A stretch of DNA of 64,000 nucleotides, from assembly GCA_035690495.1 (NCBI GenBank), contig DASSKK010000089.1:1-64000 (forward strand). The letters run 5' to 3'. The notes beneath the pieces are model-generated. The model made no database searches, was not told the DNA's origin, and saw nothing but the letters and a program-made list of their open reading frames with translations. The position numbers and the translations under genes were made by a program. How positions within the stretch are numbered: the first letter of the stretch is position 1; every line of letters starts with the position of its first letter. The stretch comes from DASSKK01 sp035690495 (GTDB lineage Bacteria; Actinomycetota; Actinomycetes; Propionibacteriales; Nocardioidaceae). Of this stretch, positions 1-6,565 are shown one piece after another.

Positions 1-245
1 AGGCGAGCGTCGCCGGCCTGGAGGGGCTCGACCACGACCGCGTCGGGTCCGTCGTGCTCGGCGCGCAGGCCGGTGCCGTCGAGGGCCGCGTCGGTGTGCA
101 GGCCGCGCAGCCGCTTGAGCGGCGTGAAGCGCCAGATCTCCTCACGGCCGGTCGGCACGGGGTGGTCGTCGACCTCGAACGACCCCTCCGGGTGCAGGTG
201 GGACTCCACGTGCTCGAGCTCGAGCGCGTCGGCAACTGCGGTCAA
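1..245 (-). CDS. sufD: Fe-S cluster assembly protein SufD (5' part, cut by window edge)
   Basis: This is the N-terminal part of SufD, the scaffold partner of SufB in the SufBCD complex, which builds Fe-S clusters in the cytosol. About 81 residues are visible. They include the stretch GREEIWRFTPLKRLRGL, typical of the start of actinobacterial SufD, where an arginine-rich segment precedes the beta-helix. I place the start at a TTG (245) preceded by a purine-rich GAAAGAGAG about six bases upstream; no ATG or GTG lies nearby in frame. It follows sufB on the same strand after about 70 bases. The gene continues beyond base 1. Identity rests on a short piece plus its place behind sufB, so the family call is good but the start is moderately sure. 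Confidence 0.82.
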   Translation of the reverse strand, partial: MTAVADALELEHVESHLHPEGSFEVDDHPVPTGREEIWRFTPLKRLRGLHTDAALDGTGLRAEHDGPDAVVVEPLQAGDAR

Positions 246-284
246 CAGGTTCTCTCTTTCGGGTTCGTGGGAAGGGTTCGCCGT

Positions 285-303
285 GGTCTCGACAGGCGCG
301 ACC
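285..303 (+). repeat. Dispersed 19-bp repeat, copy 1 (between sufB and sufD)
   Basis: GGTCTCGACAGGCGCGACC followed by GACGGCGGGCCGTC. A close relative lies on the other strand at 39518-39536, followed by nearly the same GC-rich tail, and another at 31470-31488. The repeat fills most of the sufB-sufD gap. It looks like a short interspersed element (REP-like); this is inferred from copies in this window only. Confidence 0.55.
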
Positions 304-315
304 GACGGCGGGCCG

Positions 316-1734
316 TCAGCCGACGGCGCCTTCCATCTGCAGCTCGATGAGCCGGTTGAGCTCGAGGGCGTACTCCATCGGCAGCTCCTTGGCGATCGGC
401 TCGACGAAGCCGCGCACGATCATCGCCATCGCCTCGTCCTCGGCCATGCCGCGCGACATCAGGTAGAACAGCTGGTCGTCGGACACCTTGGAGACGCTGG
501 CCTCGTGACCCATCGAGACGTCGTCCTCGCGGATGTCGACGTAGGGGTAGGTGTCGGAGCGCGAGATCTGGTCGACCAGTAGGGCGTCGCACAGCACGTT
601 GGACTTCGAGCCGTGCGCGCCCTCGTTGATCTGGATCAGCCCGCGGTACGACGTGCGGCCACCGCCGCGGGCCACGCTCTTGCTGAGGATGGACGACGAG
701 GTGTTCGGCGCCGCGTGGACCATCTTGGCGCCGGCGTCCTGGTGCTGGCCCTCGCCGGCGAACGCGATGGAGAGGGTCTCGCCCTTGGCGTGCTCCCCCA
801 TCAGGTAGATGGCGGGGTACTTCATCGTCACCTTGGAGCCGATGTTGCCGTCGACCCACTCCATGGTGGCGCCGGCCTCGCACGTCGCGCGCTTGGTGAC
901 GAGGTTGTAGACGTTGTTCGACCAGTTCTGGATGGTCGTGTAGCGGCAGCGCCCGCCCTTCTTCACGATGATCTCGACGACCGCGGAGTGCAGCGAGTCG
1001 CTGGAGTAGATCGGCGCCGTGCAGCCCTCGACGTAGTGCACGTAGGCGTCCTCGTCGACGATGATCAGGGTCCGCTCGAACTGGCCCATGTTCTCGGTGT
1101 TGATCCGGAAGTAGGCCTGCAGCGGGATGTCGACGTGCACGCCCTTGGGGACGTAGATGAACGATCCGCCGGACCACACCGAGGTGTTGAGCGCGGCGAA
1201 CTTGTTGTCCCCGACGGGGATGACCGTGCCGAAGTACTCCTTGAACAGGTCCTCGTGCTCGCGCAGCGCCGTGTCCGTGTCCAGGAACAGCACACCCTGC
1301 TCCTCGAGGTCCTCGCGGATCTTGTGGTAGACGACCTCGGACTCGTACTGCGCGGCCACGCCGGCGATCAGCCGCTGCTTCTCCGCCTCCGGGATGCCGA
1401 GCCTGTCGTAGGTGTTCTTGATGTCGGCGGGCAGCTCGTCCCAGCTGGCCGCCTGCTTCTCGGTGGAGCGGACGAAGTACTTGATGTTGTCGAAGTCGAT
1501 GTCGCCGAGCTCCGCGCCCCAGGACGGCATCGGCTTGCGACCGAACAGCCGCAGGCCCTTCAACCGGCGCCCGAGCATCCACTCGGGCTCGTTCTTCTTG
1601 CCCGAGATGTCGCGCACCACGGCCTCGGTCAGGCCTCTTTGGGCTGCGGTGCCGGCGTCATCGGAATCGGCCCAGCCGTACTCGTAGCGGCCCAGACCCG
1701 CGAGCTCGGGGTTCCGCTGCTCGATCGTGGTCAT
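316..1734 (-). CDS. sufB: Fe-S cluster assembly protein SufB
   Basis: SufB, 472 aa, is the core scaffold of the SufBCD machine on which Fe-S clusters are assembled from persulfide sulfur and iron in the cytosol. The protein carries the family-typical stretches FVRSTEKQAASWDELP, YFRINTENMGQFERTLI and YTTIQNWSNNVYNL, and the conserved C-terminal SRGMAEDEAMAMIVRGF. Length fits the family. I chose the ATG at 1734 because it overlaps the stop of the upstream sufR by four bases (ATGA) and gives the usual N-terminus MTTIEQ. Transcription is almost certainly from the sufR promoter, so expression should rise when SufR loses its cluster. sufD follows; sufC, sufS and sufU probably lie beyond the left edge. 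No odd features. Confidence 0.97.
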   Translation of the reverse strand: MTTIEQRNPELAGLGRYEYGWADSDDAGTAAQRGLTEAVVRDISGKKNEPEWMLGRRLKGLRLFGRKPMPSWGAELGDIDFDNIKYFVRSTEKQAASWDELPADIKNTYDRLGIPEAEKQRLIAGVAAQYESEVVYHKIREDLEEQGVLFLDTDTALREHEDLFKEYFGTVIPVGDNKFAALNTSVWSGGSFIYVPKGVHVDIPLQAYFRINTENMGQFERTLIIVDEDAYVHYVEGCTAPIYSSDSLHSAVVEIIVKKGGRCRYTTIQNWSNNVYNLVTKRATCEAGATMEWVDGNIGSKVTMKYPAIYLMGEHAKGETLSIAFAGEGQHQDAGAKMVHAAPNTSSSILSKSVARGGGRTSYRGLIQINEGAHGSKSNVLCDALLVDQISRSDTYPYVDIREDDVSMGHEASVSKVSDDQLFYLMSRGMAEDEAMAMIVRGFVEPIAKELPMEYALELNRLIELQMEGAVG

Positions 1735-2414
1735 GTGTTCACCTCTCGTGTGGCGGGAAAACTCGGAATGCTGGTGGTGCAGACCCCATCGCCATGGGCG
1801 ATGGTGGCCAGCCGCTGGACGTGCCGGCCGAGAACCTTCGCGATCAGCTCGGTCTCGGCCTCGCACAGCTGCGGGAACTCATGGGCGACGTGGGCGACGG
1901 GACAGTGCTGCTGGCACAGCTGCTCGCCGACGGGCCCCTCCCGGACCGAGGCAGCGTAGCCCCCCTCGGTCAGGGCTAGCGCCAGGGCCCGCGACGGCTC
2001 CAGGCCCGGGTTCTGGGCGAGGACCGTGCGCTGCCGGGCCTCCAGCTCGGAGATCCGCCGCCGGGCGAAGGCCAGCACGGCTTCGTCGCCGCCGGTCTCC
2101 GCCAGGTAGCGCAGCGCCTGCACCGCGAGATCGTCGTACTGCTGGTCGAAGTGGTCACGCCCGGACTCGGTGATTGCGAACACCTTCGCCGGCCGGCCGC
2201 GGCCGCGGGTGCCGTACACGCGCTGCTCCCGGACCTCGACGCTGCCCTGCTCGACCAGGTGGTCCAGATGGCGGCGCACAGCTGCCGGGGTCAGGTCGAG
2301 TCGTTCGGCCAGGCTGGCCGCCGTGCTCGGCCCGAGCTCGAGGATCGACCGAGCCACCCGCTCGCGGGTCGGCGCGTCGGCCACCCGCGTGTCGCTGCTC
2401 CTGTCGATTTCCAC
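1731..2414 (-). CDS. sufR: SufR-type Fe-S-dependent transcriptional repressor of the suf operon
   Basis: A 227-aa winged-helix regulator of the SufR family, which in cyanobacteria and mycobacteria represses suf when it carries an Fe-S cluster. An N-terminal HTH (roughly residues 18-75, with TAASLAERLDLTPAAVRRHLDHL) is followed by GRGRPAKVFAIT, a typical wing. Cysteines that could ligate a cluster are seen in LCQQHCPVAH, in FPQLCEAE and in GDGVCTTS near the C-terminus. The start is GTG at 2414: an extended -10 (CACAAT, 2426-2421) sits six bases upstream, so the mRNA is probably leaderless. An inverted repeat over this promoter and start codon suggests autoregulation. The stop overlaps sufB by four bases, so the two are translationally coupled. 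Confidence 0.9.
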   Translation of the reverse strand: MEIDRSSDTRVADAPTRERVARSILELGPSTAASLAERLDLTPAAVRRHLDHLVEQGSVEVREQRVYGTRGRGRPAKVFAITESGRDHFDQQYDDLAVQALRYLAETGGDEAVLAFARRRISELEARQRTVLAQNPGLEPSRALALALTEGGYAASVREGPVGEQLCQQHCPVAHVAHEFPQLCEAETELIAKVLGRHVQRLATIAHGDGVCTTSIPSFPATREVNT

Positions 2415-2426
2415 AACAACATTGTG
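2412..2426 (-). promoter_or_regulatory. Probable SufR operator over the sufR promoter and start codon
   Basis: CACAA-N5-TTGTG is a perfect inverted repeat that covers both the proposed -10 hexamer (CACAAT on the minus strand) and the GTG start of sufR. Fe-S repressors of this family use short spaced dyads. Binding here would block leaderless transcription of the suf operon directly. Operator assignment is inference. Confidence 0.6.
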
Positions 2427-2450
2427 TCGTTATTCGGCAGACCGTTCAAC

Positions 2451-2536
2451 CAAGCCCACCCTTATCTTCCCCCAAGCCCACCCTTACCTTCCCCCCAAGC
2501 CCATCCTTACCTACCTTCTCCCCAGCCCACCCATGC
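2451..2536 (+). repeat. 22-25-bp tandem repeat, three to four copies, in the sufR/ABC intergenic region
   Basis: The unit CAAGCCCACCCTTAYCTTCC starts at 2451, 2473 and 2496, with a degenerate fourth start near 2521. It is a strand-biased pyrimidine-rich array (C and T on the plus strand) between two divergent promoters. It could be a polymerase-slippage repeat, or it could carry binding sites; nothing in it looks coding. Confidence 0.75.
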
Positions 2537-2553
2537 CTCCTAGACTTGGCCGC

Positions 2554-3492
2554 GTGCCAAGCTCCCCCGCGGTGGTCGTCGACGACCTCCGGATGACCTA
2601 CGGGGCGAAAGCTGCCGTCGACGGGCTGAGCCTGACTGTCGAGCGCGGCTCGATCACCGCCGTGCTGGGGCCGAACGGGGCGGGGAAGACCACCACGCTG
2701 GAGACCTGCGAGGGCTACCGCAGACCGCAGGCCGGGGGTGTCCGGGTGCTGGGGCTGGATCCGCAGCGCCAGCGACGCGAGCTGCTCCCCCGCATCGGGG
2801 TGATGCTGCAGACCGGCGGTGCCTGGTCGGGGGTGCGTGCGGTGGAGATGCTGCGCCACATCGCCGCGTTGCACGCCCATCCGCTCCCGGTGCCGATGCT
2901 CGTCGAGCGGCTGGGCCTGGCCAGTTGCGGACGTACGCCGTACCGCCGGCTCTCCGGGGGCCAGCAGCAGCGACTGTCCCTGGCGATGGCGGTCGTCGGC
3001 CGGCCCGAGCTGCTGTTCGTCGACGAGCCGACCTCCGGGCTGGATCCGCAGGCACGCCGGACGACCTGGGAGCTGCTGCGCGAGCTGCGCGGTGACGGCG
3101 TGACCATCGTGCTCACCACTCACTACATGGACGAGGCAGAGCAGCTCGCCGACCACGTGCACGTGATCGACTGCGGACGTCGGATCGCCTCCGGCACCCC
3201 GTCCGAGCTGACCCGTGGCGGCGGCTCGAGCACGATCAGGCTGGTTGTCACCGAGCCGTTCCCGCCCGCGGCGCCAGAGTCCCTGCAGACCGCGCTCGGG
3301 GGCCAGACCGACGTGCAGCCGGTGAACGAGCACAGCCTGCTGATCACCGGACCCGCCGACGCGACCACCCTGGCGAAGGTCTCGGCGTGGTGCGACGAGA
3401 ACGGCGTTCTGCCGGAGTCGTTGACGCTGGGGCAGCGCACGCTCGAGGACGTATTCCTGCAGATCACTGGTCGAGAGCTGGCCGCCTCGTGA
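2554..3492 (+). CDS. ABC transporter ATP-binding protein (ABC-2 exporter type)
   Basis: A 312-aa ATPase that powers an ABC-2 type exporter together with the permease encoded next. Walker A is GPNGAGKTTT, the signature is LSGGQQQR, Walker B is LLFVDEPTSGLD, and the H-loop is LTTHYMDEAEQLADH. A C-terminal extension after residue 220 is typical of DrrA/CcmA-like drug or lipid exporters. The GTG at 2554 is chosen because TAGACT (2541-2546) stands seven bases before it, a leaderless arrangement; an in-frame ATG at 2533 would lie upstream of that -10. The pair ahead of ctaA is common in actinobacteria, but its substrate is not evident. Confidence 0.9.
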   Translation: MPSSPAVVVDDLRMTYGAKAAVDGLSLTVERGSITAVLGPNGAGKTTTLETCEGYRRPQAGGVRVLGLDPQRQRRELLPRIGVMLQTGGAWSGVRAVEMLRHIAALHAHPLPVPMLVERLGLASCGRTPYRRLSGGQQQRLSLAMAVVGRPELLFVDEPTSGLDPQARRTTWELLRELRGDGVTIVLTTHYMDEAEQLADHVHVIDCGRRIASGTPSELTRGGGSSTIRLVVTEPFPPAAPESLQTALGGQTDVQPVNEHSLLITGPADATTLAKVSAWCDENGVLPESLTLGQRTLEDVFLQITGRELAAS

Positions 3493-3541
3493 ACCTCCCC
3501 ACGTCGCTGCCCGCGAGCTCGCACCGCCGAGGGGACCCCGG

Positions 3542-4318
3542 ATGAGCGCCGGGACGTTCGTTCCCCGGCCCGGTGCCGCGCCACTGACCCGGCAGGTGGC
3601 CGCCCAGTCCCGGATGGAGACGCGGCTGCTGTTGCGCAACGGAGAGCAGCTGCTGCTCGCCGTGGTGATTCCGCTGATCGTGCTGATCGGCGGCGTCGAG
3701 GGCGCCCGGCACGTCGACCTGAACCTCACCCACAGCGCCGTGGACACGCTGGCGCCGGGCATCCTGGCGCTCGCCGTGATGTCGACCAGCTTCACGTCGC
3801 TGGCGATCGCGACAGGCTTCGAGCGACGCTACGGCGTGCTCAAGCGACTCGGCTCGGCGCCTCTTCCGCGGTCCGGGCTGCTGATGGGCAAGGTCGGCGC
3901 CCTGCTGGTGGTCGAGCTGCTGCAGATCATCGTGCTCAGCATCGCGGCGGGCTTGATGGGGTGGTCGCCGTCGGTCACGGCATCCGGCCTGCTCGGTGCG
4001 CTGTGCTGCGTGCTGCTCGGCACCGCGGCATTCGCGTCCCTGGGCCTGCTGGTCGCCGGGACACTCCGCGCCGAGGCCACCCTCGCTGCCGCCAACCTGA
4101 TCTACCTGCTGCTCCTGGCCGGTGGAGCCGTCGTGCTTCCCACCACGACGTACGGTGGGTTCGGCCATGTGCTCGGCTTCCTGCCGTCGGGGGCGTTGGG
4201 AAGCGGCCTGCGCGCCGGGTTCCTGGAGGGGTCGTTCGCCTGGCCGCAGTTGGTCGTGCTCGCGGCGTGGACCGCGATCGGCGCCGTACTCACAGCAAGG
4301 ACCTTCAAGTGGGAGTGA
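3542..4318 (+). CDS. ABC-2 type transporter permease
   Basis: A 258-aa integral membrane protein with about six hydrophobic segments (for example LLLAVVIPLIVLIGG and GLLGALCCVLLGTAAFASLG), the usual layout of an ABC-2 permease. It would form the export channel with the ATPase encoded just upstream. The sequence GFERRYGVLKRLGSAPLPR is the amphipathic loop typical of this family. ATG 3542 is preceded by GAGGGG at a good distance. Its stop codon overlaps the ctaA start (GTGA at 4315-4318), so export and heme A synthesis genes are co-transcribed. The cargo is unknown; heme or a heme-related compound is only a guess from context. Confidence 0.88.
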   Translation: MSAGTFVPRPGAAPLTRQVAAQSRMETRLLLRNGEQLLLAVVIPLIVLIGGVEGARHVDLNLTHSAVDTLAPGILALAVMSTSFTSLAIATGFERRYGVLKRLGSAPLPRSGLLMGKVGALLVVELLQIIVLSIAAGLMGWSPSVTASGLLGALCCVLLGTAAFASLGLLVAGTLRAEATLAAANLIYLLLLAGGAVVLPTTTYGGFGHVLGFLPSGALGSGLRAGFLEGSFAWPQLVVLAAWTAIGAVLTARTFKWE

Positions 4319-5247
4319 ACCTGACCGAGGCCACCCCGGCCGATGCCGTCGTCCCCAGGACGCAATGGGCGCGCTGGATGTTGCCCGCGGCATGGGCCTC
4401 CCTGGCAGCAAACGTGCTGATCGTGGTGACCGGCGCGGTGGTCCGGCTCACCGGCTCCGGGCTGGGCTGCCCGAGCTGGCCGCACTGCACCGGCGGCTCC
4501 TTCGTGCCGCACCGGGCGCTCGGCATCCACGGTGAGATCGAGTTCGGCAACCGCCTCGTCACGTTCCTGCTCGCCGCAGTCGCGATCGGGACACTGCTGG
4601 TCGCGTGGCGCGTCGGCCGCGGCTCGCTGCTGCGACTCGCCGTCATCCTCGCCCTGGGCGTACCCGCCCAGGCCGTCATCGGCGGCATCTCGGTGCTCAC
4701 CGACCTGAACCCGTGGGTGGTGTCGCTGCACCTGCTGGTCTCGATGGCGATGGTCGGTGTCTCGGTCGTGCTGCTGCACCGGGTCGGCGACGGCGACGGA
4801 CCCTCGCAGCCGATCGCCTCTCCAGGAGTGGTGTGGCTGACTCGGGCGGTCTTCCTGGCGGGCTGGGCAGTGCTGTACGTGGGCACCGTGGTCACCGGAA
4901 GCGGTCCGCACGCCGGGGATGCCAGCGCGCCCCGCAACGGCCTCGACCCGGAGGCGTTGAGCCAGCTGCACACCGACGTCGTGTTCCTGCTGGTCGGGCT
5001 GACCGTCGCAGCGGTCCTGGTGCTACGTCTCGCGGATGCGCCGGCGGGGGCGCGCGCCGCCGCGACCGCGCTGCTGGCGGTCGAGATCGTCCAGGGCGCG
5101 GTCGGCTTCGCGCAGTACTTCACCGGCCTGCCCGTCGGGCTGGTCATCGTGCACCTGCTCGGCGCGGCGTTGGTGTCCGCGGCCATCACGTGGCTCCTGG
5201 TCAGCGTGCACACCCGCCGGCTGGACTACTCGCCGGTACGCGGTTGA
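4315..5247 (+). CDS. ctaA: Heme A synthase (CtaA/COX15 family)
   Basis: A 310-aa polytopic membrane protein with about eight transmembrane segments that oxidises the C8 methyl of heme O to give heme A for aa3-type cytochrome oxidase. Family marks are VVTGAVVRLTGSGLGCPSWPHC near the N-terminus, HLLVSMAMVG, VVTGSGPHAGD and QLHTDVVFLL, which supply the conserved histidines and a cysteine pair region. GTG 4315 overlaps the permease stop; an in-frame GTG at 4309 is also possible. The stop codon lies inside a strong hairpin shared with ctaB, which converges from the other side. The ctaA/ctaB neighbourhood supports the role. Confidence 0.94.
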   Translation: MNLTEATPADAVVPRTQWARWMLPAAWASLAANVLIVVTGAVVRLTGSGLGCPSWPHCTGGSFVPHRALGIHGEIEFGNRLVTFLLAAVAIGTLLVAWRVGRGSLLRLAVILALGVPAQAVIGGISVLTDLNPWVVSLHLLVSMAMVGVSVVLLHRVGDGDGPSQPIASPGVVWLTRAVFLAGWAVLYVGTVVTGSGPHAGDASAPRNGLDPEALSQLHTDVVFLLVGLTVAAVLVLRLADAPAGARAAATALLAVEIVQGAVGFAQYFTGLPVGLVIVHLLGAALVSAAITWLLVSVHTRRLDYSPVRG

Positions 5248-5279
5248 TCGCACGCACCAGGTAGGTGCGATCAACCGCG
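5239..5279. terminator. Bidirectional hairpin terminator between ctaA and ctaB
   Basis: A perfect 15-bp stem (CGCGGTTGATCGCAC, 5239-5253, with its complement at 5265-5279) and an 11-base loop. The ctaA stop codon (5245-5247) is inside the stem and the ctaB stop is 21 bases beyond it. There is no T-tract, as is usual in actinobacteria. Confidence 0.82.
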
Positions 5280-5299
5280 CTCTCGCCGAGCGGGCGGCG

Positions 5300-6307
5300 C
5301 TACAGCAGCGGGGAGATTGCGACCGCGACGAACAGCAGCGTCAGGTAGGTGTTCGAGGCGTGGAACACCCGCATCGCCTTCAGGTCGGTGACGCTCTCGG
5401 GTCGCGTGCTCGCTGCGGCACGGCCGAGCAGCCGGTGCGCCTCGACCAGGAACGCGGCGCCCACCCCCGCCGCCACCACGGGATACAGCCAGCCCGTGTC
5501 GGCGATCGGCCACAGCGCCAGCGAGACGGCGACCATCGCGTAGGAGTAGAAGAGGATCTGGCGGGCGACCGTGCGGGCGCTCGCGGTGACCGGGAGCATC
5601 GGCACGCCGGCGGTGGCGTAGTCGTCGCGGTAGCGGATCGCCAGCGCCCAGAAGTGCGGCGGAGTCCAGAAGAACACCACCGCGAACAGCACCACCGGCG
5701 CCCAGGAGAGGTGGCCGGTCACCGCGGTCCATCCGATCAGCGTGGGAAAGCAGCCCGCAGCGCCGCCCCAGACGATGTTCTGGCTCGTGCGGCGCTTGAG
5801 GATCATCGTGTACCCGACGACGTAGAACACGTTGGCGGCGATGGCGAGCCCGGCCGACAGCCAGTTGACGAACACGCCGAGGAACACCGTGGAGACCACG
5901 CCGAGCGCGAGACCGAAGACCAGCGCCTTGCGGGGAGAGACCATGTGCCTCGGCAGGGCACGACGCCGGGTCCGGCGCATCCGCTCGTCGATGTCGGCGT
6001 CGTAGACGCAGTTCAGCGCGTTCGCGCTGCCGGCCGACAAGGTCCCACCGATGATGGTCGCGGCCACCAGGCCCAGCGGCGGGACGCCACGCTGGGCCAG
6101 GAACATCACCGGCACGGTGGTGACCAGGAGAAGCTCGATGATGCGCGGCTTGGTGAGCCCGACGTACGCCCCAACCACATCTCGCAGAACAGTGGGCTGC
6201 CGCTCGGTCCCGGACACCGGGAGACGATCGACGGCGGTCACGCGCACCTCGGTTCCTGCGGGATCACGGCGGCGCCCCCACGTCCAGCTGGGGGCGACCT
6301 CGGGCAC
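5300..6307 (-). CDS. ctaB: Protoheme IX farnesyltransferase (heme O synthase)
   Basis: A 335-aa UbiA-superfamily prenyltransferase that adds a farnesyl tail to heme B to form heme O, the substrate of CtaA. The aspartate-rich substrate motif NALNCVYDADIDERMRRTRRR is clear, as is the second motif YRDDYATAGVPML, and about nine hydrophobic segments follow. The N-terminal stretch LTKPRIIELLLVTTVP is characteristic. I list GTG 6307, with TAGACT (6317-6312) just upstream. GTG 6247 would also fit and would remove a 20-residue extension that is not conserved in the family as I know it. It faces ctaA tail to tail. Confidence 0.95.
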   Translation of the reverse strand: MPEVAPSWTWGRRRDPAGTEVRVTAVDRLPVSGTERQPTVLRDVVGAYVGLTKPRIIELLLVTTVPVMFLAQRGVPPLGLVAATIIGGTLSAGSANALNCVYDADIDERMRRTRRRALPRHMVSPRKALVFGLALGVVSTVFLGVFVNWLSAGLAIAANVFYVVGYTMILKRRTSQNIVWGGAAGCFPTLIGWTAVTGHLSWAPVVLFAVVFFWTPPHFWALAIRYRDDYATAGVPMLPVTASARTVARQILFYSYAMVAVSLALWPIADTGWLYPVVAAGVGAAFLVEAHRLLGRAAASTRPESVTDLKAMRVFHASNTYLTLLFVAVAISPLL

Positions 6308-6346
6308 CCTGAGTCTAGACGCCGTGCAGCGGTGTCCCCAGCGGGG

Positions 6347-6362
6347 ATGACAGAAGTGTCAT
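6347..6362. promoter_or_regulatory. 16-bp palindrome upstream of ctaB, operator candidate
   Basis: ATGACAGAAGTGTCAT has 6-bp arms around four bases. It lies about 30 bases upstream of the ctaB -10 hexamer, in the 258-base divergent gap towards tkt, where a repressor or activator of ctaB would bind. No regulator can be named. Confidence 0.4.
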
Positions 6363-6565
6363 GTGCAACCGCTCACGCGCCACGCACGCCCATCCGGCCC
6401 GGCGTGTCGTTCACGAGCACCCTGAGTAGGCTCGCAAGCGTGCGGGTTCCGCGCTCGCGACACGGTCACGACCCCGGGTTCGGCTCGGTTTGGTCTCGCC
6501 TGGTTCGTGGTACGTCGGACGTGCACAGCAGTGAGCATTCATCGCGCCGAGAGGAACTGCGTTTC

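Noticed and set aside
5036..6565. Continuous frame running into transketolase from upstream
   Set aside because: It passes antisense through all of ctaB and has no family likeness before the transketolase start.
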